DNA from: Chromobacterium alkanivorans
Lineage (GTDB): Bacteria > Pseudomonadota > Gammaproteobacteria > Burkholderiales > Chromobacteriaceae
Direction: 5' to 3'
DNA: 64,000 bases
Assembly: GCF_016937655.1 (NCBI RefSeq)
Contig: NZ_JAFHKL010000014.1
Span: forward strand, 60,280 to 124,279
Shown here: piece after piece, positions 1 through 11,984 of the stretch
Layout: every line of letters begins with the position of its first letter
Position numbering within the stretch: position 1 is the stretch's first letter
Position numbers and translations under genes: made by a program
Notes under the pieces: model-generated
What the model was told of the DNA's origin: nothing
Databases searched by the model: none
Seen by the model: only the letters and a program-made list of their open reading frames with translations

Positions 1-1592
1 TTGTGGCCCAGGCCGTAGCCGTCCAGCGCCAGGCCCAGCGCCGGCTCCGCAACGCCGTGTTCGGCCAGCACCGCGCCCAGGTGGGCGTGGTGGTGCTGGA
101 CCCGGATCAGCGGCACCTCCCATTGCTTGGACAGGTGTTCGGCCAGCAGGCTGGAGTAGGTGCCGGTTTCCAGGTCGCAGGCCACCGCCTGCGGGGCGAC
201 GCCGGTGAGGTCGAGCAAATGGTCGGCCGCCTGTTGCAGCGCTTCGCAGGTCAGCGGGTGGTTGAGCGCGCCGATGTATTGCGACACGAAGGCGTCCTTG
301 CCGCGCAACACGGTGGCGGTGGCCTTCATATAGGCGCCCAGCGCCAGCACCGGCGGGCCGTCCTCCGCCAGCGGCACCGGATCCGGCACGAAGCCGCGCG
401 CGCGGCGGAACAGCAGCGGCCGCCGCCGCTCCAGCGACACCACGCTGTCGTCGCAACGGGTGACGATGGCGCGGTTGTGCAGCAGGAAGACGTCGGCCAC
501 CTGATTCAGCCGCTCGCGCGCCTCCTGGTTGCCGGTGACGATGGGCTCGCCGGACAGGTTGGCGCTGCTCATCACCCACAGCCGCGAGCAGGGCTGGCGC
601 AGCCAGCTGGTTCCGGGCGGGCGGCCCAGCGCTTCGTGGAACAGCAGCCATTGCAGCGGCGTGTAGGGCAGCATCACGCCCAGCGCGGACAGGCCGGGGG
701 CGATGTCCGGCAGCAACTGGTCGGCTTCGGGCTTCTTGTTCAGCAGCACTATCGGGCGTTCCGGGCGCTGCAGCCAGGCGGCTTCTTCTTCGCTGACGTG
801 GCAGAGCGCGCGGATGGACTCCACGTTCAGCGCCATGATGGCCAGCGGTTTGCCGGGGCGGTGCTTGAGCTGGCGCAGCCGCGCCACCGCCGCCGGGCTG
901 GCCGCGTCGCAGACCAGGTGGAAGCCGCCCAGGCCTTTCATCGCGATGCAGCGGCCCATATTGAGGATCTGCACCGCGCCGACGATGGGATCGCCGTTCA
1001 GGTTCTGGCCGAAGCGGTCGGTCAGCTGCAGCTTGGGGCCGCACACCGGGCAGGCGGTGGGCTCGGCGTGAAAGCGGCGGCTGGCCGGGTCCAGGTATTC
1101 CTGGCGGCACACCGGGCACAGCGGAAAGGCCAGCATGCTGGTGTTGGCGCGGTCGTAGGGCAGCCGGTGGGTGACGGTGTAGCGCGGGCCGCAATCGGTG
1201 CAGTTGATGAAGGGGAAGCGGTAGCGGCGGTCGCCGGGAGTGAACAGTTCCTCCACGCAGCGCGGACAGGTGGCCACGTCGGCCGGCAGCCGGGCATGGG
1301 TGATCGCGCCGCTGCTTTCTTCTATTTGAAAGCGCTGTTCGGCGTTCTGCAGCGGGATGTCGCGTTCCTGCAGCGCGTCGATGTGCGCCAGCGGCGGCAG
1401 CCGGGTTTTCAGCGCCTGGCGGAAGGCGCTCAGCGCCTGCGGCTCGCCCTGCAGTTCCAGCGTGACGCCTTCGCCGCTGTTGCGGACAAAGCCGGTGAGG
1501 CCGCACTCGCTGGCCGTGCGCCAGATGAAGGGACGGAAGCCGACGCCTTGAACCCGGCCCTGAACCGATAGGTGGATGCGTTGTTGGCTCAT
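1..1592 (-). CDS. hypF: Carbamoyltransferase HypF, N-terminal 530 residues (runs off the window)
   Basis: HypF makes the cyanide ligands of [NiFe]-hydrogenase from carbamoyl phosphate and passes them to HypE. Reading from ATG at 1592, residues 1-90 are an acylphosphatase domain (QGRVQGVGFRPFIWR). Paired CxxC zinc fingers follow (CTDCGPRY, CPVCR, ACPVCGPK), then a YrdC-like domain with SSANLSGEP, then the start of the Kae1-like domain with HHHAHL and LALDGYGLG at the window edge. The family is about 750-770 residues, so roughly the last third is missing. The frame is open throughout. It implies hydrogenase genes nearby, outside this window. Confidence in the family is high. Confidence 0.93.
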   Translation of the reverse strand, partial: MSQQRIHLSVQGRVQGVGFRPFIWRTASECGLTGFVRNSGEGVTLELQGEPQALSAFRQALKTRLPPLAHIDALQERDIPLQNAEQRFQIEESSGAITHARLPADVATCPRCVEELFTPGDRRYRFPFINCTDCGPRYTVTHRLPYDRANTSMLAFPLCPVCRQEYLDPASRRFHAEPTACPVCGPKLQLTDRFGQNLNGDPIVGAVQILNMGRCIAMKGLGGFHLVCDAASPAAVARLRQLKHRPGKPLAIMALNVESIRALCHVSEEEAAWLQRPERPIVLLNKKPEADQLLPDIAPGLSALGVMLPYTPLQWLLFHEALGRPPGTSWLRQPCSRLWVMSSANLSGEPIVTGNQEARERLNQVADVFLLHNRAIVTRCDDSVVSLERRRPLLFRRARGFVPDPVPLAEDGPPVLALGAYMKATATVLRGKDAFVSQYIGALNHPLTCEALQQAADHLLDLTGVAPQAVACDLETGTYSSLLAEHLSKQWEVPLIRVQHHHAHLGAVLAEHGVAEPALGLALDGYGLGH

Positions 1593-1952
1593 GGTGCTTG
1601 TGTCGCTGTGTGGATGGTTGGGCTGACCATGCGCAAGGCAGTGAGTCCGATAGGCGTATGCTGCGCCGCGCAATACCTTTGTCATTTCCGTGGCGAATGT
1701 AAATTCGCCGATTCTGTTCGCAGCCTAGCAGGCGCTGCCGGCGCCGCGCTTTGTCCTAGATCATGTATATGAGTATTTGACGATTTACTGAATGCAAAAG
1801 GAATGGCTTGCGCGGGGAAACCGCGGCGAGGAGGCGGCGGCCGAGCGTCTCGACGCCGCTGCGGGGCGGGGCTGTTGCAATCCGACTACATGACGGCGGT
1901 TTGCATCGTTATAATGCCATTTGGAATTTTTCCGTGAATAGCCCGGGTTGGA
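1593..1952. other. Intergenic region between hypF and the c-di-GMP gene
   Basis: These 360 bases separate two divergent genes. No convincing reading frame was found. The only recognisable site is a TATAAT box at 1910-1915 pointing to the plus-strand gene. Confidence 0.6.
1887..1915 (+). promoter_or_regulatory. Candidate sigma-70 promoter for the CBS-PAS-GGDEF-EAL gene
   Basis: A perfect TATAAT lies at 1910-1915, about 45 bases upstream of the start codon. The hexamer 17 bases upstream (TACATG) is a poor -35, so this is a tentative call based on the -10 box alone. Confidence 0.35.
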
Positions 1953-1958
1953 TTGTTA

Positions 1959-4454
1959 ATGTATTACTTAAAACAGTGTATAAAAGAAATCTCTACCCCG
2001 GATATCCTGGCGTGCGCGGCGGATACGCCGCTGGCGGAAGCGGCGCGGCGCATGTTGCTGGCGGGCTGCGGTTCCATCGTGGTGCAGGACGAGACGGGCC
2101 GGCCCTTGGGGATTTGGACTGAAGCCGACGCGCTGGCGCTGGACCGGCTGGACGGCGCGGCCGGCATGCGGCCGGTGGGCGGCGCGATGAGCGCGCCCCT
2201 GGTGGCGCTGCCGCACGATCTGCCGGTGAGCGAGGCGGTGGCGCTGTTTCGCGAACGCGGCATCCGTCATGCGCTGGTGGAGCAGGCCGGCAAGTTGTGC
2301 GGCGTGGTGTCGCTGACCGACATCGTGTTGAGCCAGGGCAGCGAATCCTTTCTCAGCGTGCGGCGGGTGGTGGCGGACCGCGCGGCGCCGCTGTGTCTGC
2401 TGGGCGCCCAGGACTCGCCGGAGGAGGCGCTGGCCTTGATGCGGCGCCAAGGCGCCACCGCGCTGGCGGTGAACTTCGACAACGGCGACTACGGCATTCT
2501 GACCCTGCGCGATCTATTGCGGCTGCTGGCCGAGGGGCGCGCGCCGGCGACGCTGGCCGAAGCCTGCTCCTGGCCGCTCTTGGGCGTGCGCGACGGCAGC
2601 AGCCTGTTGCAAGCGCGGCAATTGATCCTGCAGCACAAGATCCGCCATCTGGCGGTCTACGACGCCGACGGCGTCTTGCTGCAGCTGCTGGGGTTCCGCG
2701 ACATCATCCAGATGGTGGAGCAGGAGTTTCTGCAGGAGCTGCACTCCGCCTTGCGCGAGCGCGACGACGCCTTGCTGCATTCGCGGCGCAGCCTGTTGCT
2801 GGCGGACAAGGTGTTCGAATCGACGCTGGAGGGGATTCTGATCACCGACGGCAACGGGGTGATCCAGATGGTGAATCCGGCGTTCAGCCGCATCACCGGC
2901 TACAGCAGCCAGGAAGCGCTGGGCCGCACGCCGGCCTTGCTCAAGTCCGGCCGGCAGCCGGCGGATTTCTACCAGAAACTGTGGCAAAGCCTGAAAGAGA
3001 GCGGGGTGTGGCAGGGCGAGGTGGTCAACCGCCGCAAGGGCGGCCTGTTGTACACCGAGCACCTGAGCATTACCGCCATCCGCGACGCGGACGGCGAATG
3101 CCTGCATTACGTGGCGGTGTTCTCCGACATCACCCAGCGCAAGCAGTCCGAGGAGCGGCTGCACTTCCTGGCCAACCACGACGCCTTGACCGGCTTGCCC
3201 AACCGGACCCTGTTCCTGGAGCGGCTGCAGGAGGCGATAGAGCGCGCGCAGCCGGCGCGCTCGCAGTTCGCCTTGCTGTTCGTCGACCTGGACCGCTTCA
3301 AGCTGGTCAACGACACCCTGGGCCACCACGCCGGCGACGAATTGCTGGTGCGCATCGCCTCGGTGCTGTTGCAGTACGCGCCGCCGCATTCCACCGTGGC
3401 CAGGCTGTCCGGCGACGAATTCATCCTGCTGCTGCCGGTGGTGGAGCGGGTCACCCAGGTGGCGGCGCTGGCGCAGCAATTGCTGGACGGCGTCACCGAA
3501 CAGTCCGGCCTGACCGGCCACGAGCTGTTCATCTCCGCCAGCATAGGCATCAGCATGTACCCGGAAGACGGGCTCAGCGCCGACGCGCTGCTGGTGAACG
3601 CGGACTCCGCGATGTACCAGGCCAAGGAGCGCGGCAAGAACAACTTCCAGTTCTACACCTCGGACATGAACGCGCGGGCGATGGAGCGGCTGAAGCTGGA
3701 GTACAGCCTGCATCGCGCCTTGGCGCAGGAAGAGCTGGAAGTCTGGTATCAGCCCAAGGTGGAGCTGGCCACGCGGCGCATCGTCGGCGCCGAGGCCCTG
3801 CTGCGCTGGCGCCATCCCGAGCTGGGGCTGATGGCGCCGAGCAAATTCATACCCATCGCCGAGGATGGTTCGCTGATGGTGCCGATGGGCGAGTGGGTGC
3901 TGGACACCGCCTGCCGCGATTGGGCCCAGTGGCAAGGCATGGGGCTGGGGCCCGGCCGCATCGCGGTCAATGTGTCCGGCCGCCAGCTCAAGTACGGCAG
4001 CTTCGCCGACACGGTGGCGCGCGCGCTGAGCCGGCATGGGCTGGACAGCGGGGCGCTGGAGCTGGAGATCACCGAGAGCGTGGCGATGGACGAGGACTGC
4101 GGCATGGTGGAGGCGCTGCAGCGGCTGCGCGAGCTGGGCGTCTATCTGTCCATCGACGATTTCGGCACCGGCTACTCTTCGCTGTCCTATTTGAAGCGGC
4201 TGCCGGTCAAGGGCTTGAAGATAGACCGTTCCTTCATCATGGACCTGCACCATGACGGCGACGACGCCGCCATCACCCGCGCCATCATTTCGATAGGCCG
4301 CAGCCTGGGGCTGGAATTGGTGGCCGAGGGGGTGGAGCTGGAGGCGCAGCGGGATTTCCTGTTGCAGCAGGGTTGCCGGCTGGGCCAGGGCTATCTGTTC
4401 AGCAAGCCGTTGCCGCGCGCAGACTTCGAAGCGCTGCTGGCGGCGCGGATGTGA
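1959..4454 (+). CDS. CBS-CBS-CBS-CBS-PAS-GGDEF-EAL cyclic-di-GMP enzyme
   Basis: This 831-residue cytoplasmic protein has two CBS pairs (about residues 1-265), a PAS domain (285-400), a GGDEF domain (415-570) and an EAL domain (590-831). The GGDEF motif reads SGDEF, compatible with cyclase activity, but the inhibitory RxxD site five residues upstream is replaced by PPHS, so product feedback is probably absent. The EAL domain keeps EALLRW, the Asn of VNVSGRQ, ITES, DDFGTGYSS and VAEGVE, so phosphodiesterase activity is expected. CBS pairs usually bind adenine nucleotides, suggesting an energy-state input, which is inference. No membrane segment is seen. The ATG at 1959 is preferred over the TTG at 1953; neither has a strong ribosome binding site. 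Confidence 0.93.
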   Translation: MYYLKQCIKEISTPDILACAADTPLAEAARRMLLAGCGSIVVQDETGRPLGIWTEADALALDRLDGAAGMRPVGGAMSAPLVALPHDLPVSEAVALFRERGIRHALVEQAGKLCGVVSLTDIVLSQGSESFLSVRRVVADRAAPLCLLGAQDSPEEALALMRRQGATALAVNFDNGDYGILTLRDLLRLLAEGRAPATLAEACSWPLLGVRDGSSLLQARQLILQHKIRHLAVYDADGVLLQLLGFRDIIQMVEQEFLQELHSALRERDDALLHSRRSLLLADKVFESTLEGILITDGNGVIQMVNPAFSRITGYSSQEALGRTPALLKSGRQPADFYQKLWQSLKESGVWQGEVVNRRKGGLLYTEHLSITAIRDADGECLHYVAVFSDITQRKQSEERLHFLANHDALTGLPNRTLFLERLQEAIERAQPARSQFALLFVDLDRFKLVNDTLGHHAGDELLVRIASVLLQYAPPHSTVARLSGDEFILLLPVVERVTQVAALAQQLLDGVTEQSGLTGHELFISASIGISMYPEDGLSADALLVNADSAMYQAKERGKNNFQFYTSDMNARAMERLKLEYSLHRALAQEELEVWYQPKVELATRRIVGAEALLRWRHPELGLMAPSKFIPIAEDGSLMVPMGEWVLDTACRDWAQWQGMGLGPGRIAVNVSGRQLKYGSFADTVARALSRHGLDSGALELEITESVAMDEDCGMVEALQRLRELGVYLSIDDFGTGYSSLSYLKRLPVKGLKIDRSFIMDLHHDGDDAAITRAIISIGRSLGLELVAEGVELEAQRDFLLQQGCRLGQGYLFSKPLPRADFEALLAARM

Positions 4455-4456
4455 AA

Positions 4457-4480
4457 AACGGCGCTCCTCGGAGCGCCGTT
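4457..4480 (-). terminator. Rho-independent terminator of serS
   Basis: A 10-bp perfect stem (AACGGCGCTC/GAGCGCCGTT) with a 4-base loop is followed, in the minus-strand direction, by a T-run. It lies between two convergent genes and may also limit plus-strand readthrough. Confidence 0.75.
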
Positions 4481-4511
4481 GTCGCGGGCCGGGCGCAAGC
4501 CCGGCTCGAGC

Positions 4512-7141
<2,630 letters not shown>

Positions 7142-7303
7142 GGCGGGGTTCTGCGGCGGGGAAAATCAAAGCGACAGTATATCAGCTGATCCGCCCGGCG
7201 CGTTTGCCCGGCGGATTTGTTGCGGTGCAAAAACCATGGCGCGGACGGAGGAATGCTGGCAAATTGTTTCCATTGTCATGATTTTGCGAACGGACGGAAA
7301 ACG

Positions 7304-7837
7304 ATGATGCAAGCCGTGGATGCCGGCCGCCTATTGCTGCGGCCTTTCAACGAGAACGATCTGGACGCCTTTTACCGGCTGGGCACCGTGGCCGAGGCGA
7401 TCCGTTACGTCGGCAACACGCCGTTCGGCTCGCGCGAACAGGCTTTGCAGGCGATGCGCGACGGACCGCTGGCGGACTACGAGCGCTACGGCTTCGGCCG
7501 GCTGGCCTGCGTGTGGAAGGACAGCGGCGAGGTGATAGGCTTCAGCGGCTTGAAATACATGGCGGCGGTGGACGCGGTGGAGCTGGGTTACCGCTTTCTG
7601 CCCGAGTACTGGGGCCTGGGTCTCGCCACCGAGTCCGGCCGCGCCTGTCTGCGCCTGGCGCGGGACGTTTACGCGCTGGACAGGCTGGTGGGCCTGGTGC
7701 ACCCCGACAACGCCGGGTCCGCGCGGGTGCTGGGCAAGCTGGGCTTCGTGGTGGAGGGGCGGGTGAGCCTGGATTTCATCCCGGACACGCCGGTGGATCT
7801 GTTCGCCAGGCGTTTGCCGGCGGACGAGGCTTGGTAA
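7304..7837 (+). CDS. GNAT family N-acetyltransferase (RimJ/RimL-like)
   Basis: The 177-residue product begins MMQAVDAGRLLLRPF, the entry strand typical of RimJ/RimL-type acetyltransferases. Acetyl-CoA-binding features follow in the stretch YWGLGLATESGRAC and in HPDNAGSARVLGKLGF near the C-terminus. These enzymes acetylate N-termini of proteins or small molecules; the substrate cannot be told from sequence. An upstream in-frame start at 7217 is rejected because the extra 29 residues do not resemble the family. The gene stands alone, divergent from rarA, with its own terminator. Confidence 0.85.
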   Translation: MMQAVDAGRLLLRPFNENDLDAFYRLGTVAEAIRYVGNTPFGSREQALQAMRDGPLADYERYGFGRLACVWKDSGEVIGFSGLKYMAAVDAVELGYRFLPEYWGLGLATESGRACLRLARDVYALDRLVGLVHPDNAGSARVLGKLGFVVEGRVSLDFIPDTPVDLFARRLPADEAW

Positions 7838-7910
7838 GAAGGAAAGACACGGGTTTCTGAGCCCGCCGCTCAAGTTCGCCGGGCCGTGCCGGCCGTTTCT
7901 TTCCTGTCTA

Positions 7911-7936
7911 ACCCGCTATTTTGGCGGGTTTTTTTC
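7911..7936 (+). terminator. Terminator after the GNAT gene
   Basis: A 6-bp stem (ACCCGC/GCGGGT) with a 7-base loop is followed by a run of T. It lies about 75 bases after the GNAT stop codon. Confidence 0.7.
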
Positions 7937-8068
7937 ATTGGGCGCCGCGCTTGCGGCGGGCGCCGGTCTGGACGGATTTGACGCGCGTCAAATGCGCTCG
8001 TGGTTGCGCATGACATGGCGGAGAGGTGATGCATAGAATCTCGCCGTGATAATTTTTTTGTCATCGCC

Positions 8069-8701
8069 ATGAAACTGCAACTAGACGCCGAAGTGCTCGC
8101 CGATTTCGTGTCGGCCCTGTTGGGGCCGGACAGCGAGGTGGCGGTGCACGATCTGTCCGATCCCAGCGCCTCGCTCAAAATCATCCGCAACGGGTATGTG
8201 TCCGGCCGCAGCGTCGGCGCGCCGGCCACCGATCTCGCCTTGAGCATGGCGCGGGAGTGTTCCGGCAAGGGCGGCGAGGACTACCGGCTGAACTACCGCA
8301 GCAAGACCCGAGGCGGCGTGTCGCTGCGCTCGTCCACCCTGGTGATCAAGGACGAGGCCGGCCGTGCGCAGGCCATGTTCTGCGTCAATTCCGATGACAG
8401 CCGCTACAAGCGCGCGCTGGAGGCGGTGCAGGCGCTGCTGCCGGCGGAGCTGTCTCACGATCCGCATCAGGAAACCTTGTCATTGGGCATAGACGACGTC
8501 GGCGTGGGCATCATGCAAGGCGTGCTGGAGCAGTACGCTATCGATCCGGCGCGCTTGTCCGGCGATGAAAAACTGGAGGTGATCAGGGAGTTGAACCAGC
8601 GCGGCTTGTTTTCTATCCGCGGCTTCGTCGGCAAGGCTTCGCAGGCGCTGGAGATTTCCGAACCCACGCTTTACCGCTATCTGAAGCAGTGCCGCGACTG
8701 A
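8069..8701 (+). CDS. YheO-type transcriptional regulator (PAS-like plus HTH), probable regulator of the cyu genes
   Basis: This 210-residue protein has an N-terminal YheO-like PAS domain (about 1-115; note VAVHDLSDPSASLKII and AMFCVNSDDSRY) and a C-terminal helix-turn-helix near SIRGFVGKASQALEISEPTLYRY. Family members such as DauR of Pseudomonas control amino acid catabolism. Here the gene lies 126 bases upstream of a transporter and a cysteine desulfidase-like gene on the same strand, so local regulation of those genes is the natural inference. In E. coli the equivalent cyuPA pair is instead controlled by an Lrp-type protein. The ligand is unknown. Confidence 0.85.
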   Translation: MKLQLDAEVLADFVSALLGPDSEVAVHDLSDPSASLKIIRNGYVSGRSVGAPATDLALSMARECSGKGGEDYRLNYRSKTRGGVSLRSSTLVIKDEAGRAQAMFCVNSDDSRYKRALEAVQALLPAELSHDPHQETLSLGIDDVGVGIMQGVLEQYAIDPARLSGDEKLEVIRELNQRGLFSIRGFVGKASQALEISEPTLYRYLKQCRD

Positions 8702-8827
8702 GGGCTTCCGATACGCGTCCGAGAATCCCTTCCCGCGCTGTTGGCGCAGCGCGGCGGGGACACCCAAGCTTCCGGTTGGCGCCGGAGGGCTTGAGACAGC
8801 AGATGAACCACTAAAGGAACAAAGAGT

Positions 8828-10144
8828 ATGGACATCACCCAGGTGGGCGTCAAGCCCAGGGCAAGCGCTGCCGAACGCGCGGGCATGAGCGAAGCGGAGT
8901 GGCGGGAGGCGGTGCGTTTCGACGGCGTCGACCGCGGTTGGGTCGTGATGAGCATAGGCATGGCGATAGGCGCCGGCATTGTGTTTCTGCCGGTGCAGGT
9001 GGGGCTGATGGGGCTGTGGGTGTTCCTGCTGTCGTCCGTCATCGGCTATCCGGCGATGTATCTGTTCCAGCGCCTGTTCATCAACACCCTGGCGGAGTCG
9101 CCCGAGTGCAAGGACTATCCCAGCGTGATCAGCGGCTATCTGGGCAAAAACTGGGGCATTTTGCTGGGGGCCTTGTACTTCATCATGCTGGTGATCTGGG
9201 TCTTTGTGTACTCCACGGCCATCACCAACGACAGCGCCTCCTTTCTGCACAGCTTCGGCGTCACCAAGACCTTGCTGTCCGCCAATCCCTTCTATGGCCT
9301 GGGCCTGATCTGCCTGCTGGTGGCGCTGGCCTCCCGCGGCGAGCAGCTGCTGTTCAAGATTTCCACCGGCATGGTGCTGACCAAGCTGGGCGTGGTGGCG
9401 GTGCTGGGCCTGGCCATGGTGTCCGAATGGCGGATGGTCAATGTCGGCGCCTTTCCGTCGCTGGGCAGCCTGATCAAGGACGCCATCATCATGCTGCCGT
9501 TCACGCTGACCTCCATCCTGTTCATCCAGAGCCTGAGCCCGATGGTGATCTCCTACCGCGCGCGGGAGAAGTCGCGCAAGGTGGCGCAGTACAAGGCGAT
9601 GCGGGCGATGAACATCGCTTTCGGCATCCTCTTCGTCACGGTGTTCTTCTACGCGGTGTCCTTCACCCTGGCGATGGGACACGAGCAGGCGGTCAAGGCC
9701 TCGCATGAAAACATCTCGGCGCTGGCCATGGTGGCCAGCAGCATGCCGGGCGATATCGTCAAGCTGTTCAGCCTGATCCTGAATATTTTCGCGGTGATGA
9801 CGGCTTACTTTGGCGTCTACCTGGGCTTCCGCGAGGCCTGCCAGGGCCTGGCGATGAATCTGCTGCGCCGGGTGATGCCGGAGGAGAGCATCCGGCCGGA
9901 GTGGGTGGCCAAGGGCATCATGGCGTTCACCGTCCTGCTGTCCTGGGGCGCCATCGTGCTGAACGCCCCGGTGCTGAGCTTCACCTCGATCTGCAGCCCG
10001 GTCTTTGGTCTGGTGGGCTGCTTGATCCCGGCCTATCTGGTTTACCAGGTGCCCTTCCTGCACAAATACAAGGGAACCGCGCTCAAGATCATCATCGCCA
10101 CCGGCCTGCTGCTCTGCGTGTCGCCCTTCCTGGCCTTTTCCTGA
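8828..10144 (+). CDS. HAAAP-family amino acid permease, CyuP-like
   Basis: A 438-residue inner-membrane protein with about 11 predicted helices belongs to the hydroxy/aromatic amino acid permease family, which includes E. coli CyuP (YhaO), SdaC and TdcC. The cytoplasmic N-terminus of about 40 residues is followed by helix 1 (WVVMSIGMAIGAGIVFLPV). It lies 66 bases upstream of a cyuA homologue, so proton-coupled cysteine or serine uptake is likely. A ribosome binding site (AAAGGAAC) lies upstream of the ATG. The substrate is inferred from context only. Confidence 0.88.
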   Translation: MDITQVGVKPRASAAERAGMSEAEWREAVRFDGVDRGWVVMSIGMAIGAGIVFLPVQVGLMGLWVFLLSSVIGYPAMYLFQRLFINTLAESPECKDYPSVISGYLGKNWGILLGALYFIMLVIWVFVYSTAITNDSASFLHSFGVTKTLLSANPFYGLGLICLLVALASRGEQLLFKISTGMVLTKLGVVAVLGLAMVSEWRMVNVGAFPSLGSLIKDAIIMLPFTLTSILFIQSLSPMVISYRAREKSRKVAQYKAMRAMNIAFGILFVTVFFYAVSFTLAMGHEQAVKASHENISALAMVASSMPGDIVKLFSLILNIFAVMTAYFGVYLGFREACQGLAMNLLRRVMPEESIRPEWVAKGIMAFTVLLSWGAIVLNAPVLSFTSICSPVFGLVGCLIPAYLVYQVPFLHKYKGTALKIIIATGLLLCVSPFLAFS

Positions 10145-10210
10145 TTTCCGTCGCCGGCCGCTCTTGCGGGCGGCGGCAAGGCATTTATTTGATTTGAAAG
10201 CGTAATCATC

Positions 10211-11527
10211 ATGTGTACAGCAACTCTCAACACCGATTTGTGGCCGCAGTTCGTCAAGGCGGCGCGCGCGGAAGTGGCGCCGGCGCTGGGCTGCACCGAG
10301 CCGATTTCCCTGGCGCTGGCCTGTGCCATCGCCGCCAAGACCCTGGGCCGCGCGCCTGAGCGCATCGAGGCGCGGGTGTCGCCCAATCTGATGAAGAACG
10401 GCATGGGCGTGACCGTGCCGGGCACCGGCGCCGTGGGCCTGCAGATCGCCGCCGCGGTGGGCGCGCTGGGCGGCGACCCGGACGGCAAGCTGGAGGTGCT
10501 CAAGGGTTTGAGCGGCGAAGTGGTGGAAGCGGCCAAGCGCATGCTGGCCGAGCAGCGCGTGACGCTGCACATCGCGGACGTGCCCAATATCCTGTATTCG
10601 GAAGCCCGGGTGTTCGCCGGCGACGAGACGGCCCGCGTCTGCATCGCCGATTCGCACACCCACGTGGTGCTGATCGAGCGCAACGGCGCGGCGCTGTTCC
10701 GCGCCGAAGCCGAAACCGCGGGCCAGGCCGGCGCCGGATACGACTTTTCCGACGCGACGGCGCGGGATGTCTACGACTTCGCCGCCCAGGCGCCGCTGGA
10801 AATGATGGACTTCATCCACGAGGCGGCCACGCTGAACGAGGCGCTGTCGCGGGCGGGCATGGGAGGGCAGTTCGGCCTGCACATCGGCGCGACCCTGCAC
10901 AAGCAGGTGAGCGCCGGCCTGCTGTCGGACAATCTGTTGACCCGCATCCTCACCCGCACCACGGCGGCGTCCGACGCCCGCATGGGCGGCGCCACCCTGC
11001 CGGCGATGAGCAACTCCGGCTCCGGCAATCAGGGCATCGCCGCCACCATGCCGGTGGTGGTGGTGGCCGAGCATGTCGGCGCCGACCGCGAGGCGCTGAC
11101 GCGGGCGCTGATGCTGTCGCACCTGATGGCGATTTACATCCACGCCCGCTTGCCCAAGCTGTCCGCGCTGTGCGCGGTCACCACCGCGTCCATGGGCGCG
11201 GCGGCGGGGATGGCCCAACTGCTGGGCGGCGGCTACGCGGTGGCGGGCATGGCCATTTCCAGCATGATAGGCGACCTGGCCGGCATGATTTGCGACGGCG
11301 CGTCCAATAGTTGCGCGATGAAGGTGTCCACCTCGGCCGGCTCAGCCTACAAGGCGGTGCTGATGGCGCTGGACGGCGTGTGCGTGGCCGGCAGCGACGG
11401 CATCGTCGAATGCGAGCTGGACGCCTCCATCGCCAACCTCGGCAAACTGGCCAGCCAGGGCATGGTGCAGACCGATGCGCAGATCCTGAAAATCATGATG
11501 GACAAGCAGGCGGCCGCCGCGAGCTGA
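10211..11527 (+). CDS. L-cysteine desulfidase / L-serine dehydratase family protein, CyuA-like
   Basis: This 438-residue protein belongs to the UPF0597/YhaM family, whose E. coli member CyuA breaks L-cysteine into pyruvate, ammonia and sulfide using an iron-sulfur cluster. Conserved cysteines are visible in LGCTEPIS near residue 30 and in [13 protein letters not shown] near residue 370, consistent with cluster ligands. With the upstream permease and regulator it forms a cysteine (or serine) uptake and catabolism operon. The strong hairpin after the stop closes the unit. Serine rather than cysteine as the main substrate cannot be excluded. Confidence 0.88.
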   Translation: MCTATLNTDLWPQFVKAARAEVAPALGCTEPISLALACAIAAKTLGRAPERIEARVSPNLMKNGMGVTVPGTGAVGLQIAAAVGALGGDPDGKLEVLKGLSGEVVEAAKRMLAEQRVTLHIADVPNILYSEARVFAGDETARVCIADSHTHVVLIERNGAALFRAEAETAGQAGAGYDFSDATARDVYDFAAQAPLEMMDFIHEAATLNEALSRAGMGGQFGLHIGATLHKQVSAGLLSDNLLTRILTRTTAASDARMGGATLPAMSNSGSGNQGIAATMPVVVVAEHVGADREALTRALMLSHLMAIYIHARLPKLSALCAVTTASMGAAAGMAQLLGGGYAVAGMAISSMIGDLAGMICDGASNSCAMKVSTSAGSAYKAVLMALDGVCVAGSDGIVECELDASIANLGKLASQGMVQTDAQILKIMMDKQAAAAS

Positions 11528-11550
11528 TTCGAAGCCGAAGCCCGGCTTGT

Positions 11551-11585
11551 CGCCCTCGAAGCGGAACGGTTTCGGGGGCGTTTTT
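11551..11585 (+). terminator. Terminator of the cyu-like operon
   Basis: A 10-bp stem (CGCCCTCGAA/TTCGGGGGCG, one G-T pair) with a 10-base loop is followed by five T. It starts about 25 bases after the cyuA-like stop codon. Confidence 0.8.
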
Positions 11586-11733
11586 CATGGCGCGGCAGGC
11601 TGCGGGACGCGGGTGGGGCAAGTTGTTGCGTAAGCGACGGGGTTTGCTTGGGACCGGCCTGATGATTCCGGACGGCAGAAGTCATCGCGGGGCGGGCTTT
11701 AAAGGGGGAAGGGTCAGGAGATCACTGCAGGGG

Positions 11734-11818
11734 TGGTGCGAAAGGAGAGACTCGAACTCTCACGCCTTGCGGCGCTGGAACCTAAATCCAGTGCGTCTAC
11801 CAATTCCGCCACTTTCGC
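11734..11818 (-). tRNA. tRNA-Leu(UAG)
   Basis: On the minus strand this reads as an 85-base leucine tRNA with encoded CCA. The acceptor stem pairs GCGAAAG with CTTTCGC, the D-arm contains GGTAGACGC, and the anticodon loop around TTTAGG gives anticodon UAG (decoding CUN). A class II long variable arm and the T-loop GTTCGAGTC are present. It lies alone between the cyuA-like gene and the Bax-inhibitor-1 gene. Confidence 0.96.
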
Positions 11819-11984
11819 TTCGATGCCGCTTGCAAATTCGGCCGGAAGCCCGCATTTGCAAGGGAGTGCAAGAATACCCGAAGCGTTTGCGAGGCGCAAG
11901 CCGGGCCGCCTGGAAACTTATTGCCACGGCGGCTGTCACTGTCGGTACAATTTGATAAAAATCCCTTTGGAGAAAGGCTTAATT

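Noticed and set aside
3..1571. Long plus-strand open frame over hypF
   Set aside because: It lies antisense to a hypF frame with clear acylphosphatase, zinc-finger and YrdC motifs; its own translation is low-complexity Arg/Ala/Gln/His sequence typical of GC-rich shadows.
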